Of a stretch of DNA of 64,000 nt, positions 26,278 to 34,568 are shown piece after piece. A model generated the notes under the pieces. The model had not been told where the DNA came from. It saw nothing but the letters and a program-made list of their open reading frames with translations, and made no database searches. This stretch comes from Streptomyces sp. NBC_01283 (GTDB lineage Bacteria > Actinomycetota > Actinomycetes > Streptomycetales > Streptomycetaceae). The position numbers were made by a program, and so were the translations under genes. Within the stretch, counting starts at the first letter, position 1. Every line of letters starts with the position of its first letter. The stretch spans positions 1,302,001 to 1,366,000 of the forward strand of contig NZ_CP108430.1 of the NCBI RefSeq assembly GCF_041435335.1, written 5' to 3'.

Positions 26278-26420
26278 GGCAACCTCCCGCCCCGCCCTCG
26301 GCACCGTCGGCCACGAAGCCGCCGCCGCGATCGTCGGCCTCAACGGACTACGACTCCTACGAGACGCGGCACGGCAGAACGCACGCCACTGACCGAACGC
26401 CCCCGGCCTGCGGCATCCGC
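26278..26420 (+). pseudogene. Degenerate duplicate of the ATPase 3' end
   Basis: Bases 26278-26420 align with 26111-26251: GGCAACCTCCCG, CGGCCACGA, GGCCTCAACGG, CTCCTACG and, beyond the stop, CGAACGCCCCCGGCCT all recur at an offset of 167-168. A 1-nt length difference shifts frame early in the copy. From 26309 it still reads GHEAAAAIVGLNGLRLLRD and so on to a stop at 26392, against GHEGSTVLVGLNGLRLLRD in the intact gene. It is the scar of a tandem duplication or a lost paralogue. Confidence 0.85.
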
Positions 26421-26553
26421 GCCGAGCCTTGGGGGCGTCGACCGGGCGGCGCCGCCCACCTCAGGATCCATCGTCCGCCATCCGCCATCCGCCGATCCGT
26501 CGACACCCGCAGCCGTCCCCGCCGCGACGACCTGACCGGGCTAGGGTCGACGC

Positions 26554-27162
26554 GTGAACAGCAGGCAGAGCGAACCGTCCCCCGGGCACCGCGCGATCGT
26601 GATGGTCGCCTCGTCCGCCGGTGGCGTTCAGGGGCTGCAGACCCTGCTCGGCGGCCTCGGTGCCGATCTTCCGGCGTCCGTGCTGGTGGCCCAGCACCTG
26701 CGCCGCTCCCGGCGCACGCACATCGTCGCCGTCCTGTCCCGCGCCACCGGCCTCCGCGTCAAACTGGCCGACGACGGCGAGCACCCGCAGGCCGGATGTG
26801 TCCACATCGCGCCGCCCGACCACCACCTGTGCGTGACCGAGGGCGGCACGCTGGCGCTGACCCAGCAGGGCCCGGTCAATTACGCCCGCCCGGCCGCCGA
26901 CCCCCTCTTCGAATCCGCGTCGAAGGTCTACGGAACGCAGATCATCGCCTGTGTGCTCACCGGAGCCGACGGCGACGGCGCCCGGGGAGTCGAGGCGGTG
27001 AAATCACGTGGCGGGATCGTCATCGTCGAGGACCCCGCCACCGCCGAGTTCCACGGCATGCCCAAGTCCGCCATCGGGACCGGCCAGGTCGACCACGTGC
27101 GCCCCGCACAGGAGATCGCGCCCCTCATCCTCCGCCTCCTCCAGCCGGCCCGGAGCTCCTGA
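26554..27162 (+). CDS. Stand-alone CheB-type methylesterase domain protein
   Basis: 202-aa protein equal to the catalytic domain of CheB without a receiver domain. Catalytic triad candidates are Ser in VASSAGGVQGLQ (~23), His in VAQHLRRS (~48) and Asp in LTGADGDGARGV (~137). CheB removes methyl esters from chemoreceptor glutamates, but Streptomyces is non-motile and no CheR or receptor is nearby, so the substrate must differ. GTG 26554 lies 6 nt after TAGGGT, suggesting a leaderless transcript. It is monocistronic and ends at a hairpin. Confidence 0.87.
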   Translation: MNSRQSEPSPGHRAIVMVASSAGGVQGLQTLLGGLGADLPASVLVAQHLRRSRRTHIVAVLSRATGLRVKLADDGEHPQAGCVHIAPPDHHLCVTEGGTLALTQQGPVNYARPAADPLFESASKVYGTQIIACVLTGADGDGARGVEAVKSRGGIVIVEDPATAEFHGMPKSAIGTGQVDHVRPAQEIAPLILRLLQPARSS

Positions 27163-27193
27163 GGCAGTTCCTGAAGCACGCGCACGCGGCGGG

Positions 27194-27218
27194 GCCCGTC
27201 ACCGCAGTGGTGACGGGC
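27194..27218. terminator. 10-bp hairpin between convergent genes
   Basis: GCCCGTCACC (27194-27203) and GGTGACGGGC (27209-27218) around a 5-nt loop lie between the convergent CheB-like and oxidoreductase genes. Confidence 0.7.
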
Positions 27219-27243
27219 TCCTAGTGGTTCGAGCGGCGCGGGG

Positions 27244-28674
27244 TCACGCCCCGCGATAGGTCTCCAGTAGCCGCAGCCACACCTCACTGACCGTGGGATA
27301 CGCCGGGACCGCGTGCCACAGGCGGTCGATCGGCACCTCCCCCGCGATCGCCACCGTCGCCGAGTGGATGAGTTCGCCGACGCCCGGACCCACGAAGGTC
27401 ACGCCGAGCAGGATCTCGCGGTCGAGGTCGACGATCATGCGCGCCCGGCCTTCGTAGCCGTCCGCGTAGAGCCCGGCACCCGCCACGCCCGCCATGTCGT
27501 AGTCCACGGCACGCACCCGGCGGCCCGCGGCTACCGCCTCCGCGAGGGTGAGGCCCGCCGATGCCGCCTCGGGGTCGGTGAAGACCACCTGGGGCACGGC
27601 GGCATGGTCGGCGGTGGCCGCGTGCGCGCCCCAGGCGTCGGTCTCCAGGAGCGGCACCCCCTGGGCGCGGGCGGTGATCGCGGCGCCGGCGATACGGGCC
27701 TGGTACTTGCCCTGGTGGGTGAGGAGCGCGCGGTGGTTGGCGTCGCCCACCGCGTACAGCCAGTCGCTGCCCTGCACCCGCAGGCTCTCGTCGACCGGCA
27801 GCCAGGAGCCGGGGTCCATGCCGATGGTCTCCAGGCCGAGGTCGTCGGTGCGCGGGGCGCGGCCCGTGGCGAACAGGATCTCGTCGGCCTCCAGGGTGCC
27901 GCCGTCGCTCAGGGTCGCCGTGACCGTGCCGTCCTCCCTCCGCACGCCCGTGACGGAGACGCCGGTGCGGACCTCCGCGCCCGCTTCCGTCAGCGCCTTG
28001 GTGACCAGCTCTCCGGCGAACGGCTCCATGCGCGGGAGCAGCCCGTCATCGCCGCGGACGAGCACGGTGACCTGCGAGCCGAGCGCCTGCCAGGCCGTGG
28101 CCATCTCCACCGCGACCACACCGCCGCCGACCACCGCGAGGCGGCCGGGCACGTGGTCCGCGCTGGTGGCCTCGCGGCTCGTCCAGGGCTTCACCTCGGC
28201 CAGGCCCGGCAGGTCGGGCAGGGCGGCACGGGTGCCGGTGCAGACCGCCACCGCGTGGCGGGCGTTCAGGGTGTGCTCGGTGCCGTCGGAGCCCGCGACG
28301 GTCACCTGTCGTGTTCCGGCGATGCGGCCGTGGCCGCGGTAGAGGTCCACGCCGATCGAGTCCAGCCAGCCGATCTGGCCGTCGTCCTTCCAGTGCGAGG
28401 TGTAGTAGTCGCGGTGCGCGAGGACCGCCGCCGCGTCCAGGGGGCCCTGCACCGACTGGCGCAGCCCGGGCACCTTGCGGGCGTCCGCGCGGGCGATGAC
28501 CGGGCGCAGCAGCGCCTTGCTCGGCATGCACGCCCAGTACGAGCATTCGCCCCCGACGAGTTCGCTCTCCACGATCGCCACGCTCAGGCCGCCCGCACGG
28601 GCGCGGTCCGCGACGTTCTCCCCCACTGGACCCGCACCCAGAACCACTACGTCGTACGTCTTCGAATCCGTCAT
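27244..28674 (-). CDS. Pyridine nucleotide-disulfide oxidoreductase (mercuric reductase/lipoamide dehydrogenase-like)
   Basis: 476-aa FAD enzyme. The FAD fold is VVVLGAGPVGENVA at ~8-21 and the redox-active disulfide is GGECSYWACMPSK (C-x4-C) near residues 46-51. The NAD(P) motif is VVGGGVVAVEMA. The second FAD contact is DWLYAVGDAN, and the C-terminal active-site His/Glu pair is in WHAVPAYPTVSE. It lacks the N-terminal metal domain of MerA and is not next to lipoamide acyltransferases, so the electron acceptor is unknown. It diverges from a thioredoxin gene under a SigR-type promoter, so a disulfide-stress role is plausible. Confidence 0.9.
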   Translation of the reverse strand: MTDSKTYDVVVLGAGPVGENVADRARAGGLSVAIVESELVGGECSYWACMPSKALLRPVIARADARKVPGLRQSVQGPLDAAAVLAHRDYYTSHWKDDGQIGWLDSIGVDLYRGHGRIAGTRQVTVAGSDGTEHTLNARHAVAVCTGTRAALPDLPGLAEVKPWTSREATSADHVPGRLAVVGGGVVAVEMATAWQALGSQVTVLVRGDDGLLPRMEPFAGELVTKALTEAGAEVRTGVSVTGVRREDGTVTATLSDGGTLEADEILFATGRAPRTDDLGLETIGMDPGSWLPVDESLRVQGSDWLYAVGDANHRALLTHQGKYQARIAGAAITARAQGVPLLETDAWGAHAATADHAAVPQVVFTDPEAASAGLTLAEAVAAGRRVRAVDYDMAGVAGAGLYADGYEGRARMIVDLDREILLGVTFVGPGVGELIHSATVAIAGEVPIDRLWHAVPAYPTVSEVWLRLLETYRGA

Positions 28675-28749
28675 GGAAGCCAGTGTGGTCGCAGGTGTGC
28701 GACGTGGCCACATGGGTACGCGCGCGGAACGAGCATCGGGTGAGCGCGT

Positions 28750-28775
28750 GGAATACGTCCGCCGCCCGGGCCGTT
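28750..28775 (+). promoter_or_regulatory. SigR-type promoter of the thioredoxin gene
   Basis: GGAAT (28750-28754), exactly 18 nt, then GTT (28773-28775), the consensus of the Streptomyces thiol-stress sigma factor SigR (GGAAT-N18-GTT). The ATG lies 46 nt further. From memory the S. coelicolor trxC gene is a SigR target. Confidence 0.8.
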
Positions 28776-28820
28776 GTGCACAGCGGCTTCGACCGACAGC
28801 AGCAGGAAGAGGGAAACACC

Positions 28821-29216
28821 ATGAGCAGCACGACTGTGGAGCTCACCAAGGAAAACTTCGACCAGACGGTCACGGACAACGAATTCGTCCTGATCGACTT
28901 CTGGGCGGAGTGGTGCGGTCCGTGCAAGTCGTTCGCGCCCGTCTACGACAAGGTCGCCGAGGCCAACCCCGACATGGTCTTCGGCAAGGTGGACACGGAG
29001 GCGCAGCCTGAGCTCGCTCAGGCCTTCGGCATCCAGTCGATCCCCACGCTGATGATCGTCCGCGATCAGGTGGCCGTGTTCGCGCAGCCCGGCGCCCTGC
29101 CGGAGGCCGCCCTCGAGGACGTCATCGGGCAGGCCAGGAAGCTGGACATGGACGAGGTCCGCCAGTCCGTCGCCGAGGAGCAGGCCAAGGCGCAGGCTCA
29201 GGGGCAGGAGCAGTAA
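28821..29216 (+). CDS. trxC: Thioredoxin
   Basis: 131-aa cytoplasmic disulfide reductase. Active-site WCGPC is in FWAEWCGPCKSF near residue 33; the cis-Pro loop is IQSIPTLM. A C-terminal tail of about 25 residues beyond the usual thioredoxin end is Gln/Ala/Glu-rich (EEQAKAQAQGQEQ), a feature I associate with the Streptomyces TrxC form. ATG 28821 follows GGAAGAGGGA. A SigR-type promoter lies upstream, so induction by diamide-like stress is expected. The symbol is by resemblance. Confidence 0.9.
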   Translation: MSSTTVELTKENFDQTVTDNEFVLIDFWAEWCGPCKSFAPVYDKVAEANPDMVFGKVDTEAQPELAQAFGIQSIPTLMIVRDQVAVFAQPGALPEAALEDVIGQARKLDMDEVRQSVAEEQAKAQAQGQEQ

Positions 29217-29238
29217 GGAAGACCCACCAGCAGAAGGG

Positions 29239-30279
29239 TCAGCTCGACTCGCGGTGCACTGCCGTCGCACCGAGCACGTCGTGCACCTCGGGCTCCATGC
29301 CCGGGTCACGCACGACCCGGTCGACGAGCTCCGCGAGTTTCTGACCCGACGGCAGCTCGATGCGGACCGTGCTGAGCCGCGGCCGCAGGAGCCTGCCGAG
29401 CATCAAGTCGTCGGCGCCGATCATCGCCGTCTCCTCGGGGACGGCGATGCCTTCGTCCTGCAGCGCCCGCATCAGCAGCATCGCGTACTCGTCGTTGTAC
29501 GTGAACACTCCGTCGACGCCCAGTGTGCGCCAGCGCGCCGCGAGCCGGGCCGCCGACCCCTCGTCGTAGGCCAGGGGCAGATCGGTCACCGTCGCGTCCG
29601 TGCCGTGCCGTGCGACGGTGCCGCGGATGCCTTCGGCGCGCGGACGGGCGAAAGGCTCAAGGCCCCGTTCTTCGGGCATCACGACGCCGATGTGCCGGCT
29701 GCCGCGCTCCAGGAGGTGGGTGGCGGCGCACTGCCCCACCAGACGCTGGTCCATGAGCAGGGCGTGGGCGCCCTCGGCCCGCTGCGGGCCGATCGTGAAG
29801 ACGGCCTTGGCGCCCGAGCGCTTCAGGACGCTCACACCGCGCGCACCGAGTCCCGAGGCGTCGGGGGCGAGGACCGCCACCGGGCGCAGCTCGGCCCAGG
29901 CGCGGGCCGCCTCCTCGCCGGTCAGGCCGAGGCTGCCGTACTGCACGACGGTGTAGTCGAACCTGCTGAGTGCCCATTGCAGCTCGTTGAAGAACTCGCT
30001 GAAGAGCGGGCCCGCCGGGATCTGCGGCGTGGGCATGAGGACCACCCGCGTGTGCCCGGCGCGCAGGCTGCGGGCCGCGGCGTGCGGGACGTACCCCAGT
30101 TCCTTGGCGGCCTCGTGGACACGGCGGCGGGTGGGCTCGCTGATGCGGACGGCGCTCGTGTTGTTCAGGACGTACGAGACGGTCGCGCGCGAGACTCCCG
30201 CCAGACGCGCCACGTCGGCGCTCGTCGGCACGGAATACTGCTCGGACTGGTGTGCGGTCTTGTTCGGTATCTGCGCCAT
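29239..30279 (-). CDS. LacI family transcriptional regulator
   Basis: 346-aa sugar-responsive repressor. The N-terminal helix-turn-helix and hinge TSADVARLAGVSRATVSYVL begins at about residue 18, followed by the hinge VHEAAKELGYVPHAAARSLR. The periplasmic-binding-like effector domain fills the rest, with MIGADDLMLGRLLRPRLSTV near the end. No sugar transporter is adjacent, so the effector is unknown. A CebR-like palindrome just upstream of the start suggests autoregulation. It diverges from an amidase gene. ATG 30279 is chosen with GGAAAG 12 nt upstream. Confidence 0.9.
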   Translation of the reverse strand: MAQIPNKTAHQSEQYSVPTSADVARLAGVSRATVSYVLNNTSAVRISEPTRRRVHEAAKELGYVPHAAARSLRAGHTRVVLMPTPQIPAGPLFSEFFNELQWALSRFDYTVVQYGSLGLTGEEAARAWAELRPVAVLAPDASGLGARGVSVLKRSGAKAVFTIGPQRAEGAHALLMDQRLVGQCAATHLLERGSRHIGVVMPEERGLEPFARPRAEGIRGTVARHGTDATVTDLPLAYDEGSAARLAARWRTLGVDGVFTYNDEYAMLLMRALQDEGIAVPEETAMIGADDLMLGRLLRPRLSTVRIELPSGQKLAELVDRVVRDPGMEPEVHDVLGATAVHRESS

Positions 30280-30305
30280 GGCAGGGCTCATCTTTCCAGA
30301 CGGTG

Positions 30306-30319
30306 TGGGCGCGCTCCCA
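30306..30319. promoter_or_regulatory. LacI/CebR-like operator
   Basis: TGGGCGCGCTCCCA differs at one position from the Streptomyces CebR box TGGGAGCGCTCCCA. It lies 27 nt upstream of the LacI start and 141 nt upstream of the amidase start, suiting autorepression by the adjacent gene product. Confidence 0.55.
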
Positions 30320-30459
30320 GGCGGGCGCCACAGCGCCACCGGCCTGCGGCGGGGCGCTCACGACCGCCGTGCACGGCGTGAACTGCCCCGCCCACGTACC
30401 GCGTTCCTCCCGCGCCGGTTAGCGTGCGTGCACTTGTCCGGCGATCAAAGGTGCCCCAC

Positions 30460-31863
30460 ATGACTGTCGACCGTGCCGATGGACTCGCGCGCACCGCTCG
30501 CGCGCTGGCCGACGGAGAAGTGTCCTCGCGTGCGCTGACGGAGCGCACGCTGGCGCGGATCGAGGCCTCGCAGCCCGTGCTCAACGCCTTCAAGCTGGTG
30601 CGGGCCGAGGACGCGCTCGCCGAAGCGGACGCCGCCGACCGGGAGTTGGCGGCCGGCGGTTCGGGGCGGCCGCTGCTCGGTGTGCCGCTCGCCGTAAAGG
30701 ACGACACCGACATATCTGGCGAACCAACCGCGTTCGGCTGCCGGGGTGACTTCCCGCCGAAGACGGAGGACGCCGAGTCGGTGCGCCGGCTGCGGGCGGC
30801 CGGAGCCGTGATCGTCGGCAAGACCAACACCTGCGAGCTGGGGCAGTGGCCCTTCACGGAGGGTCCCGGCTTCGGGGACACCCGCAACCCGTGGCACACC
30901 GGACACACCCCCGGCGGCTCCTCGGGCGGCTCGGCGGCCGCGGTCGCCGCGGGCCTCGTCCCCGCGGCGCTCGGCTCGGACGGCGCGGGCTCGGTGCGCA
31001 TCCCCGCCGCCTGGACCCACCTCGTCGGGATCAAACCGCAGCGCGGCCGTATCTCGACCTGGCCCTGGCCCGAGTCCTTCAACGGCATCACCGTCAACGG
31101 CCCGCTCGCCAGGACCGTCGCCGACGCTGCCCTGCTGCTCGACGCGGCGAGCGGCAACCACAGCGGTGACCTGCACCAGCCGCCCGCCATCAGCGCCACG
31201 GACGCGGCGACCCGCGAACCGGGGCGGCTGCGGATCGCCCTCTCCCTGCGCATGCCGTTCACCGCGACCCCCAAGCGCCTGCATCCCGTCGTGCGCCGGA
31301 AGGTCATCGTCCTGGCGGACCGGCTCGCCGCGCTCGGCCACGATGTGGAGGAGGCCGACCCGCGCTACGGCCAGATCGGCCTCGACTTCGTGCCGCGCGC
31401 CACGGCGGGCATCACCGAATGGGCCCGCGAGATCCCCCACCCGCACCTCCTCGACCCGCGGACCAAGGAGGCGGCGCGCCTGGGGCGCGTGCTCGGCGGC
31501 GCCCCGCTGCGCCTGGCCCGCCGCGCGGAAGCAGCCCTGCACCGCCGGGTCGGCGCGATCTTCTCGACGTACGACGTCGTCCTCACGCCCACCACCGCCA
31601 CTCCGCCGCCGCGCATCGGCACCATGGCCGACCTCAGCGGCTGGCGCACCGACCAGGCCATGATCGCAGCCTGCCCCTACGCGTGGACGTGGAACGTGCT
31701 GGGCTGGCCCGGCGTCAACGTGCCCGCGGGCAAGGCGGACGGGGGCCTGCCGGTCGGCGCGCAGCTCCTTGGCCCCGCGGGCAGCGAGCCGCTCCTGATA
31801 TCGCTCGCCGCACAGCTGGAGGCGGACCAGCGGTGGTACGAGCAGTGGCCGCAGGCCGCCTAA
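30460..31863 (+). CDS. Amidase signature family hydrolase
   Basis: 467-aa amidohydrolase. The Ser-cisSer-Lys triad is visible: Lys80 in PLAVKDD, the Gly/Ser-rich PGGSSGGSAAAVAAG (151-165, cis-Ser 155), and nucleophile Ser178 in SDGAGSVRIPA. The C-terminus has VLTPTTATPPPRIG and NVLGWPGVNVPAG, typical of fungal/bacterial amidases rather than GatA. The substrate is unknown and no transporter is coupled. ATG 30460 is chosen to fit family starts. It converges with the GH18 gene, the two stop codons overlapping by 2 nt. Confidence 0.9.
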   Translation: MTVDRADGLARTARALADGEVSSRALTERTLARIEASQPVLNAFKLVRAEDALAEADAADRELAAGGSGRPLLGVPLAVKDDTDISGEPTAFGCRGDFPPKTEDAESVRRLRAAGAVIVGKTNTCELGQWPFTEGPGFGDTRNPWHTGHTPGGSSGGSAAAVAAGLVPAALGSDGAGSVRIPAAWTHLVGIKPQRGRISTWPWPESFNGITVNGPLARTVADAALLLDAASGNHSGDLHQPPAISATDAATREPGRLRIALSLRMPFTATPKRLHPVVRRKVIVLADRLAALGHDVEEADPRYGQIGLDFVPRATAGITEWAREIPHPHLLDPRTKEAARLGRVLGGAPLRLARRAEAALHRRVGAIFSTYDVVLTPTTATPPPRIGTMADLSGWRTDQAMIAACPYAWTWNVLGWPGVNVPAGKADGGLPVGAQLLGPAGSEPLLISLAAQLEADQRWYEQWPQAA

Positions 31864-32918
31864 CCGGTGGCCAGGGTCCGCCACACCGCCGGGTCCTCGA
31901 AGCCGAGGGCCCACAGGACGGTGTGGCGCACGCCGTACTTCCGTAGGATCGGGAGGTGCGCGGCCGTCCCGCGCGCGTCCTGGTACCAGACCGTGCGGCT
32001 CTTGCCGCCCTCCTTGTACGTGAAGTGGGGCGTGCTCGACTCGGGGTCGATCCGGTAAGGGGCGCCGACCCGCCGGCGCAGGGCCTCCGCTTCCTTCCAG
32101 GTGACGTGCCTGGCGCGGTCGCGGCTGCCGACCTGCCAGTCCCAGCCGTAGCCGGGCAGGCCCATCTCCAGTTTGGCGGCCGGGACTTCGGCGGTGGCGC
32201 GGCGCAGGATCTCCTCGTACCAGGCGGGCGACGAGAGCGGGCCGGGTGAGCCGGACGCCCAGTGCTGGTCGTAGGCCATGATGCGCAACCGGTCGGCGGC
32301 GGCGCCCAGTCGGCGGTAGTCCCAGACACGCCCGCTGATCCGCGTCTTCGGCGACACCGTGATCAGGCACTGCTTGCGCAGCGCGTGCAGCCGCGCGCAC
32401 AGGTCGGTGACCATCGTCGCGTAACCCGCCCCCACCTTCTTGTAGGCGGCGTCACCGGTGGGCGCGATGGACTCGTAGTCCAGGTCGATCCCGTCGTACG
32501 AACGGCTGCGCACGATCCGCAGGAGAGCGTCGATGTGTTCGGCGCGGCGCGCCTTGTCCGTGACGACCGCCGCGAGCGCTCCCGGCCGCATCCGCTCCAT
32601 GACGGTCGGCACGACCTTGATGCCCGCCCTGTGGAGTCCGTCGATGACGCGACGCGAGCCCGCCCCGGTGTGGCCCGCCACGCTTCCGGCCGATTTCGCC
32701 TCGTACCAGAAGGGGCTGACGGTGTGTAGCTGGCCGGCGTGGCGCAGGGCGTCCTGGTAAGCGGTCTCCTGGTCCCAGTAGGGGAGCCAGCCGGAGACGG
32801 TGCGCGGCGGCGGCACGGGTCGGTCGGCGGATTGCGGGAGTGTCGGGGCAAGTGCCGTGCCACAGAGGGCGAGGACGGCGATGACCCGGGCTCGGCTGAG
32901 GTGTCGTCGGTGCGCCAT
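31860..32918 (-). CDS. Secreted glycoside hydrolase family 18 protein
   Basis: 352-aa exported enzyme. A signal peptide is at residues ~8-26. The GH18 catalytic motif D-x-x-D-x-D-x-E is complete: D142, D145, D147, E149 in YDGIDLDYES. Other marks are IKVVPTVMERM and MAYDQHWASGSPGP. The short form without chitin-binding or fibronectin domains resembles spore-coat/peptidoglycan GH18 enzymes (SleL/YaaH-like) rather than secreted chitinases; that distinction is inference. It overlaps the end of the amidase gene. It diverges from the PemK-like gene. Confidence 0.87.
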   Translation of the reverse strand: MAHRRHLSRARVIAVLALCGTALAPTLPQSADRPVPPPRTVSGWLPYWDQETAYQDALRHAGQLHTVSPFWYEAKSAGSVAGHTGAGSRRVIDGLHRAGIKVVPTVMERMRPGALAAVVTDKARRAEHIDALLRIVRSRSYDGIDLDYESIAPTGDAAYKKVGAGYATMVTDLCARLHALRKQCLITVSPKTRISGRVWDYRRLGAAADRLRIMAYDQHWASGSPGPLSSPAWYEEILRRATAEVPAAKLEMGLPGYGWDWQVGSRDRARHVTWKEAEALRRRVGAPYRIDPESSTPHFTYKEGGKSRTVWYQDARGTAAHLPILRKYGVRHTVLWALGFEDPAVWRTLATG

Positions 32919-32989
32919 GGACCGAGCCTGCGGCCCATCGGGCGGACCCGCCCTGCGGGTTGGGCCAGACAGGTTCTACGGTGGCCCGC

Positions 32990-33448
32990 GTGACTGCCAA
33001 CACCGATGACCAGCAGATGTCCGAGCATCCGGGCCGCATGGGCCCCGCCGCGACCACCGAGGCCGAGCCCCGGGAGGTCGGCCGGGTCCAGACGACGTAC
33101 GCCCCCGCCCACGACGGCGATCCCGACCCCGGCGAGATCGTCTGGACGTGGGTTCCCTACGAGGAGAACGACGGGCGCGGCAAGGACCGTCCCGTCCTGG
33201 TCGTCGCCCGCGAGGCGCGCGGCACGCTGCTCGCGGTGCAGCTCTCCAGCAAGCAGCACGCGAACGACAGGGAGTGGGTGCCGATCGGCAGCGGTCCCTG
33301 GGACCGCGAGGGCCGTGAATCCTGGGTCGCCATCGACCGGGTGCTTCGGGTGCACGACGCGGGCATGCGGCGTGAGGCGTGCGCGCTCGACCGGATGCGG
33401 TTCAACCTGGTCGTGCGGCGGCTCCAGGAGCGCTACGGCTGGCGGTAG
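32990..33448 (+). CDS. PemK/MazF-like protein
   Basis: 152-aa protein whose second half (PGEIVWTWVPYEENDGRGKD, RPVLVVAREARG, LLAVQLSS, then WVAIDRVLRVH) matches the SH3-like fold of MazF/PemK endoribonucleases. No antitoxin gene is adjacent, and the ~45-residue N-terminal extension (Asp/Glu/Pro-rich) is not part of the toxin fold, so it may be a domesticated single protein. GTG 32990 is preferred because TACGGT ends 7 nt upstream (leaderless pattern); GTG 32981 is an alternative. Confidence 0.8.
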   Translation: MTANTDDQQMSEHPGRMGPAATTEAEPREVGRVQTTYAPAHDGDPDPGEIVWTWVPYEENDGRGKDRPVLVVAREARGTLLAVQLSSKQHANDREWVPIGSGPWDREGRESWVAIDRVLRVHDAGMRREACALDRMRFNLVVRRLQERYGWR

Positions 33449-33451
33449 CCC

Positions 33452-34309
33452 CTAAGCGGGCCGAGCCGCGCCCTTGAACCCCGCCCCGAACGCCTCCTCG
33501 AAGGCGGCCCGCGTCACCGCGCCGCGCGTACGGTCGAGCACCCCGAACACGATGTGCTCGAAGGACCCGTGGAACCGGCCGCCCTCGTCGAGCGGCACCC
33601 GGAACGCGTCCGCCACCTGGGCGGGATCGTTCTGGAAGACCCCGCAGCCCCACGCGCCGAGCACGAGCCGCCGGTAGCCGCAGGCCACGGCGGTCTCCAG
33701 GACCCGCTCCGCGCGCCGGGCCAGGGCGGACGGCAGGTCGGCGGCGCGCTCCGGGGACTGGCGCAGCACGACGCCCGCGTTCGGCGCCGCCGAGGTCAGG
33801 AAGCCGACCCTGTACGCCTCGTCCAGTAGCCGCCCTCGGTCGTCGCGGAAGACCGGCACGGCCGGGGAGTGGATCACGCGGTCCGTGTAGAACGGGTCGC
33901 GGTGGGCGCGGTGGTGGTCGTAGAACTCCCTGACCGACCGCACGCACGTGTACAGCGCCGATGCCCGGCACAGCGCCTCCTCCTGCGCCTGGGCGCCGTT
34001 CAGATAGCCGCCGCCGGGATTGCGTGCCGAGGAGAAGTTCAGGACGGCCACCGGGCCCCCTTCCCCGCCCGTCAGGCGGCGCGCGGCCTCCAAGCTGCTC
34101 TCCCCGGTGACCTCGACTACCGTGGAGATCAGCTCGGGCGGCGTCACGGACGTCACGTCCAGGGCCGCCGGACCGAACATCCGCGTGCCGGAGCGCGCGG
34201 CGTCCACCGCATCCGCTATCACCACCTCGCGGCCCCCCGGAGCGGCGTACCACCCTGCCGCCACGATGTCCTCGGTCTGCGCGGCGATGCCACGCAGTCG
34301 CGCACTCAT
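33452..34309 (-). CDS. Bacterial poly(ADP-ribose) glycohydrolase-like protein (TIGR02452/DUF2263)
   Basis: 285-aa macrodomain-type hydrolase. The PARG signature GGG-x7-QEE is present: G99-G101 and Q109-E111 in NPGGGYLNGAQAQEEALCR. Other marks are VLNFSSARNPG and VLGAWGCGVFQNDP. Family members with this signature (for example from Thermomonospora) cleave poly(ADP-ribose). ATG 34309 has GGGGGAG upstream. It converges with the PemK-like gene (3-nt gap) and diverges from egtA. No ADP-ribosyltransferase gene is visible in the window, so the physiological substrate is open. Confidence 0.87.
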   Translation of the reverse strand: MSARLRGIAAQTEDIVAAGWYAAPGGREVVIADAVDAARSGTRMFGPAALDVTSVTPPELISTVVEVTGESSLEAARRLTGGEGGPVAVLNFSSARNPGGGYLNGAQAQEEALCRASALYTCVRSVREFYDHHRAHRDPFYTDRVIHSPAVPVFRDDRGRLLDEAYRVGFLTSAAPNAGVVLRQSPERAADLPSALARRAERVLETAVACGYRRLVLGAWGCGVFQNDPAQVADAFRVPLDEGGRFHGSFEHIVFGVLDRTRGAVTRAAFEEAFGAGFKGAARPA

Positions 34310-34568
34310 GCCCGCTCCCCCGTTCCGACCACTGCTGTCCTGTCCCCCGTCTCGCACATGAACGCATCGTGAGCTCTCGGCGTCCCCCGCCGCAACAGAA
34401 TTCGATGGCACCGATTTGGCCTTAGGGGCACTCTTGTGCGATTGGCCGACAGGGTCTTGGGTGGTACGAGCGCTGCCGACCCAGACCGGCCCGATCGACC
34501 CCATGTCGAGTTGACCGGGTGGTCCACAACCGCTGGACCAGGCAGAACTTGAACAGGAGGACCCCTGC

